A stretch of 64,000 bases of DNA from assembly GCA_965657945.1 (NCBI GenBank), contig CBFHPW010000006.1:34475-98474 (forward strand), given 5' to 3'. Both the position numbers and the translations under genes were made by a program. The notes under the pieces are model-generated. The model did no database searches. It saw nothing but the letters and a program-made list of their open reading frames with translations, and had not been told where the DNA came from. Positions 51,242 to 61,626 of this stretch are shown in pieces (position 1 is the stretch's first letter; each line of letters opens with the position of its first letter). This stretch comes from CAJJDF01 sp965657945. GTDB lineage: Bacteria; Bacteroidota; Bacteroidia; Flavobacteriales_D; CAJJDF01.

Positions 51242-53179
51242 TTAATATTTAATTTGTTCTTCTACTTCTTTGTTTACTATATCAGCGAAATCTTTTAAAG
51301 TAAAACTACCTAAATCACCTTCGCCTTGTTTCCTCACAGAAACCACGTTTTCATTGGCTTCTTTCTCACCTACAATCAACATATACGGAGTTTTTTCTAA
51401 CTCGGTATCTCTAATTTTCTTCCCTATCTTCTCATTTCTAGAGTCTACGAGGGCACGAATATCGTAATTTTTTAATGATCTAGAAAGATTTTCACAATAA
51501 TCATTGTATTTTTCACTCAATGGTAATATTGCAACTTGAGTTGGAACCAACCACAAAGGGAATTTTCCAGCACAGTGTTCAATCAAAACCGCAACAAACC
51601 GCTCCAATGAACCGAATGGTGCTCTGTGAATCATTACTGGTCTGTGTTTTTGGTTGTCAGCTCCTGTGTATTCCAACTGGAATCTTTCTGGTAAATTATA
51701 ATCTACTTGAATAGTTCCCAACTGCCAACTTCTTCCTATGGCATCTTTTACCATAAAGTCGAGCTTAGGCCCATAAAAAGCTGCTTCACCATATTCTATA
51801 ACAGTGTTCAGACCTGCTTCTTTTGTCGTATTGATGATGGCTTGCTCGGCTTTCTCCCAATTTTCATCACTTCCTATGTACTTTTCTCTGTTGGTTTTGT
51901 CTCTCAAAGAAATTTGAGCGGTATAATCTTGAAAATCTAAAGCTTTGAAAACAAACTTTATCAGATCAATCACCTTTGAGAATTCTTCCTCAACTTGGTC
52001 TTGCATACAAAAAATATGCGCATCATCCTGAGTAAAACCTCTTACTCTAGTCAATCCATGCAGTTCTCCACTTTGCTCATATCGATACACTGTTCCAAAC
52101 TCTGCGTAACGCACCGGTAAATCTTTGTATGATTTAGGTGAGGAATTATATATTTCACAGTGGTGCGGACAGTTCATAGGTTTCAAAAGAAACTCTTCTC
52201 CTTCATTGGGTGTTTTGATGGATTGAAATGAATCTTCTCCATATTTCTCATAATGCCCCGAAGTTACATATAAGTCTTTGTGACCAATATGAGGAGTTGC
52301 AACTTGCTCGTAACCGGTTTCATCTTGTGCTTTTTTCAAGAAATTAGATAACCGTTCTCTCAAAGCAGTACCTTTAGGTAACCACAATGGAAGACCCATC
52401 CCAACTTTTTGTGAAAAAGTAAATAACTCTAATTCTTTTCCTAATTTTCTATGATCTCTCTTTTTCGCCTCTTCTAGCATTTCAAGATATTCACTTAATT
52501 CCTTCGCTTTGGGAAAAGTAATCCCGTATATTCGAGTCAACTGTTTATTCTTCTCATCACCTCTCCAATAGGCACCTGCCACACTGAGTAATTTCACGGC
52601 TTTTATTACACCAGTATGAGGGATGTGAGGCCCTCTACATAAATCTGTGAAATTTCCTTGAGTATAAAAAGTAATGTTACCATCCTCTAATTCGTTGATT
52701 AATTCCAACTTGTAGGGATCATTCTTTTCAGTAAAATAAGCCAATGCATCAGCCTTTGAAACTTCTTTTCTTTCAAACTCCAATTTCTGCTTAGCCAACT
52801 CTTTCATTTTCTGCTCAACCTTCGCTAAATCTTTTTCAGAAAATTCATAGTCCATAAAATCTACGTCATAATAAAATCCATTTTCGATTGGTGGACCAAT
52901 GGCTAATTTTATTCCTGGATAAAATGATTCCAATGCTTCAGCCATAAGGTGAGCGGAAGAATGCCACATCGTAGCTTTACCTTCTTTGTCGTTCCAGGTT
53001 AACAAACTTAGGGTAGAATCTTCATGAATAGGTCGGGTAGCATCCCAAACCTCTCCATTAATTTCAGCAGACAACACATTTCTGGCCAATCCTTCACTGA
53101 TTGACATGGCTACATCCATAGCTGACGCACCTGCCTCAAATTCCTTCATTGTACCGTCTGGCAAAGTAATTTTTATCAT
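51242..53179 (-). CDS. thrS: Threonyl-tRNA synthetase
   Basis: 645 residues. TGS domain (about 1-62), editing domain with HSSAHLMAEALE and the catalytic class II core: LMKPMNCPHHCEIY (zinc Cys), YRYEQSGELHGLTRVRGFTQDDAHIF (motif 2), and HRAPFGSLERFVAVLIEH (motif 3), then the anticodon domain. It heads the thrS-infC-rpmI-rplT operon. A TATATTTG box lies 20 bases upstream of the ATG. Confidence 0.98.
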   Translation of the reverse strand: MIKITLPDGTMKEFEAGASAMDVAMSISEGLARNVLSAEINGEVWDATRPIHEDSTLSLLTWNDKEGKATMWHSSAHLMAEALESFYPGIKLAIGPPIENGFYYDVDFMDYEFSEKDLAKVEQKMKELAKQKLEFERKEVSKADALAYFTEKNDPYKLELINELEDGNITFYTQGNFTDLCRGPHIPHTGVIKAVKLLSVAGAYWRGDEKNKQLTRIYGITFPKAKELSEYLEMLEEAKKRDHRKLGKELELFTFSQKVGMGLPLWLPKGTALRERLSNFLKKAQDETGYEQVATPHIGHKDLYVTSGHYEKYGEDSFQSIKTPNEGEEFLLKPMNCPHHCEIYNSSPKSYKDLPVRYAEFGTVYRYEQSGELHGLTRVRGFTQDDAHIFCMQDQVEEEFSKVIDLIKFVFKALDFQDYTAQISLRDKTNREKYIGSDENWEKAEQAIINTTKEAGLNTVIEYGEAAFYGPKLDFMVKDAIGRSWQLGTIQVDYNLPERFQLEYTGADNQKHRPVMIHRAPFGSLERFVAVLIEHCAGKFPLWLVPTQVAILPLSEKYNDYCENLSRSLKNYDIRALVDSRNEKIGKKIRDTELEKTPYMLIVGEKEANENVVSVRKQGEGDLGSFTLKDFADIVNKEVEEQIKY

Positions 53180-53198
53180 AGTAAATTTTTCTAATCCG

Positions 53199-53206
53199 CA
53201 AATATA
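53199..53206 (-). promoter_or_regulatory. -7 promoter box of the thrS operon
   Basis: TATATTTG on the minus strand, 20 bases before the thrS ATG. The upstream element is not clear. Confidence 0.45.
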
Positions 53207-53313
53207 CGCAATTGTAAAAATTTACTCTCCAGAATTTTAGTATTATTTTGATTCCATTCAATTTGGAAACAACGCAGTATTTCTCAATCAGAAATCAAAG
53301 AAAATGAAGTGGA

Positions 53314-55950
53314 TTAATTCGCCCTTCCAGAGCCATTTCTATACAAACTGATGGAGCCCTTCAGTTTGGTTTCGGTCAATCCAGAAAGCCTAATACTGTA
53401 TACTCTACAGGCATAAAAATAAACACCATCTACAACTGGCTTTCCTGTTTCTTGGTCAATTCCTGTCCAATTTATCATAGGGTCCGAAGTTCTGTAAACT
53501 TGGTTCCCCCAACGATTATATATAACAAATTCTATACTGTCAATAAATTTGTACGGTAATATTGGACGAAACACATCATTAATCCCATCACCATTTGGGC
53601 TAAACACGTTAGGTAAAAAGTAAATTGGGCAATTATCCACACAAACGATGTTACTCGGTACGCTCTCATTGTTGTATTGAATCGAGTCAAGCGCGGTTAT
53701 GTAATAACATCCTGCTATAGAGCCCATATCATTATGAACTAAAGTTGTATCATTCGGATCATTAATAAGTGTTATTTCTAAATAAGGACCTTCCGGGGTT
53801 TGAGAGTAAAACACTCGGTAACGAGTTACATCATCTGCACAATCATTATTCGGATTTGTCCAACGCAGGTAATTCAATTCGTCTTCGCAACTATTGTCAA
53901 TTGACAAAACTGGCGGGCAAGGCGGAGTTAAATCAATAGGTTGGTCACAAACTTCTTGAGAAAAATTTTCTAATGGACTAACGATGGTTGGATCCGTATA
54001 TTGACCTACGCTCTTCACTTTGTAACAATAAGTTCTGCCATTCTGTAAATTACTATCTACATAAGATTGCAGTGTTGTTGTTCCAATTAAACTAAAACTA
54101 CCTCCAATAGAGTTTCCTCGGTAAACTTCGTAAGAAGAATTTGTCCAAGGTACATTTTCTGTCCAGTTTAATGCGATTTGATTATCATTGGGCGTAGTGG
54201 AGAGAAAAACAGAGGAGGCTGAATTAGATTGACCAATCAATACAGTGTCACTTCCTACCAGGTGATACATTCCAACCACATAATTATTGGCGTTTGTTTC
54301 CGAATTAATTCCCGTGTGAACAAATACAGTATCGCTTAAATAGAGACTAGAATAAAATGGCGATGTATAGATGATTGTATTTGCACCTGACAAACCAGTT
54401 TGATGAAATACTTTGTACAAATAGGGTGGAGGATAATTAGTAACTGTGTCTATATCAGACGCTTTTGCCCAAACAATTGAATCCACTCCAGATACTAAGT
54501 CTGTTGAATTCACCGTAACATGTGTAATGATAGGAACGTCTTTTTTTAGGGTCATACAAGCCTCATCAGAAATACAGCTTTCATAATCCACTGGATAAAC
54601 GATAGTGACAACGTAACAATATTCTTCACCTACGGCTAAATTTGAAACATCGAGGAAACTCGTATCGACCAAAGAATTTGTTTGACCAATAAATGTGTAG
54701 CCCAAGTCAATCGCTGATTCTTGTCCACAACAAGATGAAGGTGGTGAACTTGAGCCTTTTTTTCTATACACTTTATAGCCAACAGCATTTGAGCATGAAG
54801 ATTGGTCCCAACTAATTACAACATTACCACTAAGTGGAGAGGCTGAAACTCCTGTCGGTGGAGGAGCTTTAACGGTTATATTGACTTGTTTATAATCGGA
54901 TAAATTAACTTGGACTCCATTGTCCGTAGCAACGAAATAGAGAGAAAACGATGATTTCCTGATATTTGAACAATCTGTTGTCCAAGAAAAATTGGATGAC
55001 ACTGGAGAAGTTCCAGAAACAGAAACAAAGCTTCCGGGGTTACTCACACCTGTTAATGGCGCTCCTGTTGCGGTAAGCGTAATAATATCTCCAGAATTTG
55101 GATCAGTTGCCAAAACAGGAATTGAAATGGAACTTCCCGCTACCACACAGGTATCTGTGATGGAGGTAATTACCGGAGGATCATTATTACACACTGTCAC
55201 AGTTATTTGTATATCTCTCAACACACTTCCCATTTTTATTCCATTTCGCCATTCTGTTACTAACACTGCAATATTGTACTCGCCTAAGCGCGAAGGGTTT
55301 ACCCAGCACAAAGTTCCAGAAATAGGATCAATCGAGATTGTACCTCCAAAACTGCTCGGATATTGGTAAACAGCCGGTGTACTCATTGACAAACAATTCA
55401 ATCCTAAACATGGCACCAAACTATAGGACAAACTATCTCCATCAGGATCTGTAGCTTGCGGATTATAGCAATATCGTTTGTTTACACAGGCTAATTCTGG
55501 ACATGGGCAATCGTTGAAAACAACAGAGTTATTAACTCCTAAAAAAGGAGAAATTACTATTTCAGTAGCGATACAGAAAGGGAACTGGTCAGAATTAGTC
55601 GCACCTCCTATATTCACTATACCAGCGTTTCTGTTGGGATCCTCCATTGTTACTCTGAAAGTTCCTGCCCCAGCAAAAGTATGATCTATTATATAAAAAT
55701 TCTTTTGTGCATCTGCCGGGGCCATCGATATAGTTGAAGACCTCTGAACTGTGTCTTTAGGTGTGCCGTCACCCCAGCGAATTTCGAGTTCAGGCCTATC
55801 TGCTACTGCACTGGTTTTCGTACAAGTGGTGATGGTAAATCTGTAGGTATTTCCAAAAAGATGAACGTAAGATATATCCCCTCCTCTATTGTGAGTTGCC
55901 AACGCTGAGAGCGTTGTTAGAAAAAAAAGAAAAAGGCAATAGAATCTCAT
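53314..55950 (-). CDS. Large surface protein with fibronectin III domains and T9SS type B sorting domain
   Basis: 878 residues. Signal peptide (MRFYCLFLFFLTTLSALA); an N-terminal region (about 20-260) starting THNRGGDISYVHL with PKD/cadherin-like strands and a TDPDGDSLSYSLVPC motif; then fibronectin type III-like domains (about 360-460, 590-670 and 675-770; e.g. PPPTGVSASPLSGNVVISWD); and the gliding-motility type B C-terminal domain (about 785-878: FLPNVFSPNGDGINDVFRPI ... VIYNRWGNQVYRT). Type B proteins are secreted by T9SS and often act in adhesion or gliding. It is divergent from another type B gene at 56173. Confidence 0.9.
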   Translation of the reverse strand: MRFYCLFLFFLTTLSALATHNRGGDISYVHLFGNTYRFTITTCTKTSAVADRPELEIRWGDGTPKDTVQRSSTISMAPADAQKNFYIIDHTFAGAGTFRVTMEDPNRNAGIVNIGGATNSDQFPFCIATEIVISPFLGVNNSVVFNDCPCPELACVNKRYCYNPQATDPDGDSLSYSLVPCLGLNCLSMSTPAVYQYPSSFGGTISIDPISGTLCWVNPSRLGEYNIAVLVTEWRNGIKMGSVLRDIQITVTVCNNDPPVITSITDTCVVAGSSISIPVLATDPNSGDIITLTATGAPLTGVSNPGSFVSVSGTSPVSSNFSWTTDCSNIRKSSFSLYFVATDNGVQVNLSDYKQVNITVKAPPPTGVSASPLSGNVVISWDQSSCSNAVGYKVYRKKGSSSPPSSCCGQESAIDLGYTFIGQTNSLVDTSFLDVSNLAVGEEYCYVVTIVYPVDYESCISDEACMTLKKDVPIITHVTVNSTDLVSGVDSIVWAKASDIDTVTNYPPPYLYKVFHQTGLSGANTIIYTSPFYSSLYLSDTVFVHTGINSETNANNYVVGMYHLVGSDTVLIGQSNSASSVFLSTTPNDNQIALNWTENVPWTNSSYEVYRGNSIGGSFSLIGTTTLQSYVDSNLQNGRTYCYKVKSVGQYTDPTIVSPLENFSQEVCDQPIDLTPPCPPVLSIDNSCEDELNYLRWTNPNNDCADDVTRYRVFYSQTPEGPYLEITLINDPNDTTLVHNDMGSIAGCYYITALDSIQYNNESVPSNIVCVDNCPIYFLPNVFSPNGDGINDVFRPILPYKFIDSIEFVIYNRWGNQVYRTSDPMINWTGIDQETGKPVVDGVYFYACRVYSIRLSGLTETKLKGSISLYRNGSGRAN

Positions 55951-56172
55951 GGTTTCGGTTGTGGATACTAAAAGTACAAATTATTCCTTCAATTTGTTCT
56001 AATCCGATTTTCAAATTATTGTTAATTTTTTACAAATCAAGTATCAGTTTCAATTTTTTTGCTCTTGCTTCTATCAGTTTGAAAAAACACATCAAAATTT
56101 TTTAGTATTTTTATAAATTAGAAACAACCCTGCTAGAGTTTTATCGTTATAAAATCAAACAACGAATAAATT

Positions 56173-58905
56173 ATGAAAATACTTATCCATTACCTAACCG
56201 CGATTATTCTTGTATGTTCAGTTAATCAAACGAGTTTCTCTCAAACAATTTCAAGAGAAATATTAATGGAAGACACATTGCACAGTTTTGAAACCTCTTA
56301 TAATTTCTCTCAAAAGTTAATTGATTCGACCATAATACATACTACTTCGATTCAAAACCAACAACTTTTCAAACATTATTTACGAGGTGAATTGAAAGGT
56401 TTTTATATGAGTACCTATTCGAAGTTGTTAAGTGGAATTATTACTTCTCATGATTTGCAACCAACTTATGATGATCATTTTAATTCGATAAAAAATAGTG
56501 CTTCCTTGATGAGTAATTTCAATTCTTGGAAAATAAACCATCAGCAGCTTAACTCACACCATCATTCCCACACTGCCGAAGCGGGTAACTGCGATAATGT
56601 TGATTTTGAGCTTGGAACATGGCAACATTGGTCGCCCTATGTTGCTGATGTAAACTTCCCAGGCACCACCCATACTAATTATGCCATTCAGAACTTAACA
56701 ACAGGTACCTCGGGTATTGGAATGAATGCACAACATACGATTGTTACAGGTGGAGTAGACATGAACGCCCCAGCAATAACAAAACTAAATCCTAGAGGAG
56801 GAACTTATTCCCTTCAATTAGGTGATGAAGGTGGAGGATATGAAGTGAGTAGAGTGATTCATAAAGCTAACATTACAGCAGATAAACCTTATTTTACCTA
56901 CGATTTTGCGGTAGTTTTTAATGATCCTTCGGGACATCCCGCAAATGAAGTTCCATTTTTCACAGTAGAATTTTTAGACACAAACAATTTGCCTATTCCT
57001 TCATGTGGAAATTATGATGTAATCTCACAAACTACCTCTTTCTCCAGAGTAGGAACATCAAATTGGAAATACAAGCCTTGGGCAAGGATAACTGTTGACT
57101 TATCGACTTATATAGGACAAGAAATTACAGTTGTATTCACAGTAGCAGATTGCGGTTATGGAGCTCATGCAGGAAGAGCTTACATTGATGGAAACTGTTT
57201 TTTACCAGACATCAAAAAAACTCAAGACTGTAAAGGAATATATTTAGAAGCAGATTCTGGATACCTCTCCTATCAATGGTATGGAGGAACTCCAATTGCC
57301 CCTCTTCCAAACGATACCAACCAAGGTTTTTATATTCCTGGACCTGGTTTATACCAAGTAGAGTTGATCTCTGAAAATGGTTGTACTTTAATGATCGACA
57401 CGTTAATCAATGACATCTATGTTATCTTAAATCAAACAATTACTCAAGTTGACCCAAGCTGCATTGGTGTAAATGATGGATCTATTACCATAAATGCCTT
57501 TGGAGGTCAAGCGCCTTACACCTATTCCATTAATAATGGGGCCACTACCTCACCAAGTAATGTTTTCAACGGTCTTGCACCAGGAACATACACCTGCATA
57601 GTCTATGACTCAGGTGGTTGCTCAGATACGGTCACCTACAACTTAACGAATCCACCCAATATTCTTCCCAACCTTATCATTGAGGATGCGAAATGTTTTG
57701 CTGCATGTAACGGGGAGGTTGAGGCTGTCCCTTCCGGAGGAACATCTCCTTCTGGTAATTACCTCGTAGAATTTGACAATGTATTTTCTGTTACGAAGAA
57801 AAGAACCAACCTGTGTGCCGGACCTCACACAGTAAAAGTAACTGACGAAAATGGGTGTTTCACAATTAATCCTTTTGTCATTGCTGAACCCATTGCAGAG
57901 GTAATTGATCAAGTAAATGTGGTGGATGAACAATGTTTCAACGCCTGCGATGGTTCTATCATTATTATAGATGCGGCTGCAAATGAATATAGCATAGACA
58001 ATGGTTCTACTTGGCAAACCAGCAATGTATTTAATAATTTGTGTGCTGCAGCAAGCCCTTACCAAGTAGCCATAAAAACTGCCGATGGATGCATAGGCCG
58101 AAGTGTAGAAGTTATTGGACAACCATTACCTCTTGTTCTGACTCCAATACCAGATACTTTTATTTGCTTGAATAAATTTGCTACCCTAAATGCCATTCCT
58201 CTTGGAGGTACACCGCCCTACTCGGTAAGTTGGAGTAATGGAACCTCAGGATTTTCAATGACAGAAAGTCCAGCGGTATCTACATCATACACTGCCATAG
58301 TATCTGACGCAAATGGATGTACGTACACCGAAGAATTTAATATCAATCTTCATCCTCAACCGAATGCCGATTTCACTTTTGACCCGGGACCTGAAACTGA
58401 TGTCTTCAACACAAAAGTAACTTTTACCAACACAACAGATTATGGTGCTCCCCTGGACTATGAGTGGATAATTAGTGATTTTATGAGAGCGAATACAAGA
58501 GATACTTACTACGAGTTTCCAGCTAATGGAGGTAAAAGATTCTTGAACTGCTTGAAAGTAGAAAATCAATACGGATGCAGGGATAGTATTTGTAAACCAT
58601 TTTTTATCAAATATGAAGTACTGTTGTACGCACCTAATACTTTTACTCCTAACGATGATGACGTGAACGAGGTGTTCCTTCCTATCGTAGAAGGATTGAC
58701 AGACGAGGGATATCAATTCATGGTATTTAACAGATGGGGACAATTGATGTTTTCAACAACCAGTAAGACTGACGGATGGGACGGAACTTTTAAAGGTCAA
58801 AAAGTAGAAGAGGATGCATACATCTGGAGAGTTGTTGGGGTTACCCAGCAAACTGGAGAAGAATATGAAAATTTCGGACACATTACAGTACTGAACAAAC
58901 GATAA
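56173..58905 (+). CDS. Large surface protein with SprB-like repeats and T9SS type B sorting domain
   Basis: 910 residues. Signal peptide (1-24); a Cys-containing jelly-roll-like region (about 135-350: CDNVDFELGTWQHWSPYVADV); three SprB-type repeats beginning near 422, 502 and 582 (each 'C....G.i.....G....Y.', e.g. DPSCIGVNDGSITINAFGG); a related module near 657; a PKD-like module (about 720-800); and the type B domain (about 816-910: LYAPNTFTPNDDDVNEVFLP ... FMVFNRWGQLMFST). SprB repeats are known from the gliding adhesin of Flavobacterium. It ends at a strong terminator. Confidence 0.9.
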   Translation: MKILIHYLTAIILVCSVNQTSFSQTISREILMEDTLHSFETSYNFSQKLIDSTIIHTTSIQNQQLFKHYLRGELKGFYMSTYSKLLSGIITSHDLQPTYDDHFNSIKNSASLMSNFNSWKINHQQLNSHHHSHTAEAGNCDNVDFELGTWQHWSPYVADVNFPGTTHTNYAIQNLTTGTSGIGMNAQHTIVTGGVDMNAPAITKLNPRGGTYSLQLGDEGGGYEVSRVIHKANITADKPYFTYDFAVVFNDPSGHPANEVPFFTVEFLDTNNLPIPSCGNYDVISQTTSFSRVGTSNWKYKPWARITVDLSTYIGQEITVVFTVADCGYGAHAGRAYIDGNCFLPDIKKTQDCKGIYLEADSGYLSYQWYGGTPIAPLPNDTNQGFYIPGPGLYQVELISENGCTLMIDTLINDIYVILNQTITQVDPSCIGVNDGSITINAFGGQAPYTYSINNGATTSPSNVFNGLAPGTYTCIVYDSGGCSDTVTYNLTNPPNILPNLIIEDAKCFAACNGEVEAVPSGGTSPSGNYLVEFDNVFSVTKKRTNLCAGPHTVKVTDENGCFTINPFVIAEPIAEVIDQVNVVDEQCFNACDGSIIIIDAAANEYSIDNGSTWQTSNVFNNLCAAASPYQVAIKTADGCIGRSVEVIGQPLPLVLTPIPDTFICLNKFATLNAIPLGGTPPYSVSWSNGTSGFSMTESPAVSTSYTAIVSDANGCTYTEEFNINLHPQPNADFTFDPGPETDVFNTKVTFTNTTDYGAPLDYEWIISDFMRANTRDTYYEFPANGGKRFLNCLKVENQYGCRDSICKPFFIKYEVLLYAPNTFTPNDDDVNEVFLPIVEGLTDEGYQFMVFNRWGQLMFSTTSKTDGWDGTFKGQKVEEDAYIWRVVGVTQQTGEEYENFGHITVLNKR

Positions 58906-58922
58906 TTCTGTTGGGAGTTCAG

Positions 58923-58953
58923 AAAAGCCATCAATTTCTTGATGGCTTTTTTT
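58923..58953 (+). terminator. Intrinsic terminator of the SprB-repeat gene
   Basis: GCCATCAA and TTGATGGC form eight perfect pairs with loop TTTC, extended by A-T pairs, followed by seven T. Confidence 0.9.
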
Positions 58954-59020
58954 ATTCCAAAGATTTTTTCATTAATTCAGCATCCACCCAAAAAGGATGA
59001 TTTACTTCTCCACAAATTGT

Positions 59021-59028
59021 TATCTTTG
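59021..59028 (+). promoter_or_regulatory. -7 promoter box of mtaB
   Basis: TATCTTTG, 19 bases before the ATG at 59048. It lies downstream of the in-frame ATG at 58997 and so favours the later start. Confidence 0.55.
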
Positions 59029-59047
59029 TGCAAGTTTAAGAAGAGCA

Positions 59048-60385
59048 ATGAATCAATATCAAAAAGTAGCATTTTATACATTAGGATGTAAACTCAATTT
59101 TTCTGAAACCTCAACTATTGCAAGACAATTAGTAGAAGCAGGATTTGCAAAAGTGGATTTTCACGAATCGCCAGACATGTACGTAATTAATACTTGTTCG
59201 GTAACAGAAAATGCAGACAAAAAATGTAAGCAACTTGTGAAGAAAGCTTTGGGTTTCAATCCAAATGCATTTGTCGTAATTATTGGTTGCTATGCCCAAC
59301 TAAAACCTGAGGAAATTGCAGCTATTCCGGGAGTGGATCTCGTTTTGGGTGCTCAAGAAAAGTTCAACTTAACGGCATACCTAGAAAACATAGAAAAGAA
59401 GGAGGTAGCTCACATCGAGAACAATTCTATTAAAGAAACCAAAGAGTTTGTACCCGGTTTTTCTGTGGGTGATAGAACTCGAACCTTCATGAAGATTCAG
59501 GATGGATGTGATTATTTCTGTACATTTTGTACCATTCCCTTGGCAAGAGGAAAAAGTAGAAATGCCAGTGTAGACAAAACCTTGATTGAAGCAAAAAAAA
59601 TTGCCCAAACCAATGTAAAGGAAGTTATTTTGACTGGAGTGAATATTGGAGACTTTGGACAGGGAAGTGACGAAAACTTCTTTGAACTCATTAAGAAGTT
59701 AGACAAAATTGAAGGAATAGAGAGATTTAGAATTTCCTCTATTGAACCCAACCTTTTATCTACGGAAATTATTGAATTCGTTTGTAAATCAGACAAGTTT
59801 GTCCCTCATTTTCATATTCCAATGCAAAGTGGTTCAGATGCATTGCTTACAGCGATGAGAAGAAAGTATGACAAGGCGCTTTACCAATCGAGAATTGAAA
59901 AAATTAAAGACCTAATGCCTCATTGCAGTATTGGGGTTGATGTGATTGTTGGATTTCCCGGTGAAACTGAGGAAATATTTGAGGAAACTTATTCGTTTTT
60001 GGTTGACCTTCCTGTTTCCTATTTACATGTATTTACTTATTCTGAAAGAGCCAATACGACTGCCATTAAAATGAAGGATGTAGTTCCTATGGCCGTGAGA
60101 AAAGAAAGAAGTAAAAGGCTAAGAATCCTTTCAGAGAAAAAGAAAAAAGCTTTTTATTTACAAAACGAACAACAAACGGAGGAAGTACTTTTTGAGGCTG
60201 ATCAAGAACATGGGGTTATGAACGGATTCACATCCAATTACGTAAAAGTAAAAGCTCCTTACAACCCTTTGATTGTAAACCATGTGGTACCAGTAAAAAT
60301 GACAGAAGTAGACAGAGATGGATTAATGAAAATTGAATTCATAGAAAAAAGACAATTAACCGAACTTAAACAATTAACCAACTAA
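59048..60385 (+). CDS. mtaB: tRNA (N6-threonylcarbamoyladenosine(37)-C2)-methylthiotransferase MtaB
   Basis: 445 residues from ATG at 59048; the ATG at 58997 would add 17 residues and precede the promoter. The N-terminal MTTase domain ligates one 4Fe-4S cluster through Cys14, Cys50 and Cys81. The radical SAM motif is Cys154, Cys158 and Cys161 (GCDYFCTFC). A C-terminal TRAM-like region binds tRNA. It converts t6A37 to ms2t6A37. The GCKLNFSET start is typical of MtaB rather than MiaB or RimO. Next gene two bases downstream. Confidence 0.93.
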   Translation: MNQYQKVAFYTLGCKLNFSETSTIARQLVEAGFAKVDFHESPDMYVINTCSVTENADKKCKQLVKKALGFNPNAFVVIIGCYAQLKPEEIAAIPGVDLVLGAQEKFNLTAYLENIEKKEVAHIENNSIKETKEFVPGFSVGDRTRTFMKIQDGCDYFCTFCTIPLARGKSRNASVDKTLIEAKKIAQTNVKEVILTGVNIGDFGQGSDENFFELIKKLDKIEGIERFRISSIEPNLLSTEIIEFVCKSDKFVPHFHIPMQSGSDALLTAMRRKYDKALYQSRIEKIKDLMPHCSIGVDVIVGFPGETEEIFEETYSFLVDLPVSYLHVFTYSERANTTAIKMKDVVPMAVRKERSKRLRILSEKKKKAFYLQNEQQTEEVLFEADQEHGVMNGFTSNYVKVKAPYNPLIVNHVVPVKMTEVDRDGLMKIEFIEKRQLTELKQLTN

Positions 60386-60386
60386 T

Positions 60387-61556
60387 ATGTATCCAACTCT
60401 TTACCATTTATTCAAAGGCAATTTTGGCATAGAACTCGAGTTTCTTAAAATGATTCCGATGCTTGGACTTTGGATTGGAATAGGTTTTATTGCTGCAAAT
60501 TGGTTTGGGTCACGAGAATTAAAAAGGAGAGAATCCTTAGGCTGGATAAAAAGTACAAAAAAAACAATTGTTATTGGGAAAGGTGCTCAACCTTTAGATA
60601 TTCTTATTAATGGAGTTTTAGGTTTTGTAATTGGAATGAAACTAATCCCTCTTTTTACAGTCGATGGATTGTTCAATGATTTTGTTGGTTTTCTTCTTTC
60701 TAGCCAAGGAAATATTCTTGCAGGAATTGTGGGAGGTATTCTGATGGCTTTTTGGAAATACAAAGAAGCCAACAAAGACAAATTAGACACACCGACAGAA
60801 AAAACAATAGAAGTGCGTCCTCATGAGCACATGGGAAACATAACCCTTATTGGGATAGTTGGTGGAATTGGAGGGGCTTTAATTTTTGCTTTTCTTGAGC
60901 AACCTGGTAAACTTTGGTCGGCTTTTATGGCATCAGGAAATATTGGAGATCTCAATGGAGGACTTACCGTTTATGGTGGTGTAATCTTGGCTGTATTCGG
61001 GAATATTTATTATTTCTGGAAAAACAAACTGCCTATTTTGCAATTTTTAGATGCTTTAGGACCAACTGTTCTATTAGCCTACGGCTTGGGAAGGGTTGGA
61101 TGTCAGTTTGCTGGAGATGGAGATTGGGGAATCGACAACTTGAATCCAAAACCTGAATGGATGTCTTTTTTGCCCGATTGGATGTGGGCCTACGACTATC
61201 CTAACAACATAAATAACGAAGGAATAGAAATTGTCAATAGTATTTTTCCAGACTATAACCATCGATTAGAAAACCCTGTTTACCCTACTCCTTTTTATGA
61301 AACAATCATGAGTTTTATTCTATTTGCCATCATGTGGAGTGTGAGAAAAACAATTAAATTTTCTGGAATTCTCTTTAGTCTATATGTGTTTTTCACAGGT
61401 GCAGAACGATTGTTAATTGAAAGAATTAGAGTGAATGTAGAATACGGAAATGGCTTGACACAAGCTGAAATAATTTCAATGATATTGATTGGCATTGGTA
61501 TTGCGGGCATAATTTTCTTTTATTTGAGAGGAAAAAAAAACAATAGCTCAAACTAA
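60387..61556 (+). CDS. lgt: Prolipoprotein diacylglyceryl transferase family protein
   Basis: 389 residues, longer than the usual 260-300. Several membrane helices. The Lgt signature region appears as LGRVGCQFAGDGDWGI (normally GR.GNF..GE..G), with the DALGPTVLLAYGLGR helix before it and the C-terminal YPTPFYET and GAERLLIERIR motifs, which match 'HPTQLYE' and 'R...E..R'. Lgt transfers a diacylglyceryl group from phosphatidylglycerol to the lipobox Cys. The Asn-to-Cys change in GN and a Bacteroidota-style insertion (about 250-290) are odd, so a divergent paralogue is possible. Confidence 0.82.
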   Translation: MYPTLYHLFKGNFGIELEFLKMIPMLGLWIGIGFIAANWFGSRELKRRESLGWIKSTKKTIVIGKGAQPLDILINGVLGFVIGMKLIPLFTVDGLFNDFVGFLLSSQGNILAGIVGGILMAFWKYKEANKDKLDTPTEKTIEVRPHEHMGNITLIGIVGGIGGALIFAFLEQPGKLWSAFMASGNIGDLNGGLTVYGGVILAVFGNIYYFWKNKLPILQFLDALGPTVLLAYGLGRVGCQFAGDGDWGIDNLNPKPEWMSFLPDWMWAYDYPNNINNEGIEIVNSIFPDYNHRLENPVYPTPFYETIMSFILFAIMWSVRKTIKFSGILFSLYVFFTGAERLLIERIRVNVEYGNGLTQAEIISMILIGIGIAGIIFFYLRGKKNNSSN

Positions 61557-61626
61557 TCAAACCTTTAGTTATTTAAAAAACCTCAAATTTTTGTTACTTT
61601 TAGGGATACCAAGTAACCCCATTGTA

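Noticed and set aside
57643..58122. A 159-residue minus-strand frame inside the SprB-repeat gene
   Set aside because: It is a shadow of a well-supported repeat protein and has no start context or domain.
58997..59047. ATG start that would extend MtaB by 17 residues
   Set aside because: A TATCTTTG promoter box at 59021-59028 lies between this ATG and the one at 59048, and the added residues are not part of the family.
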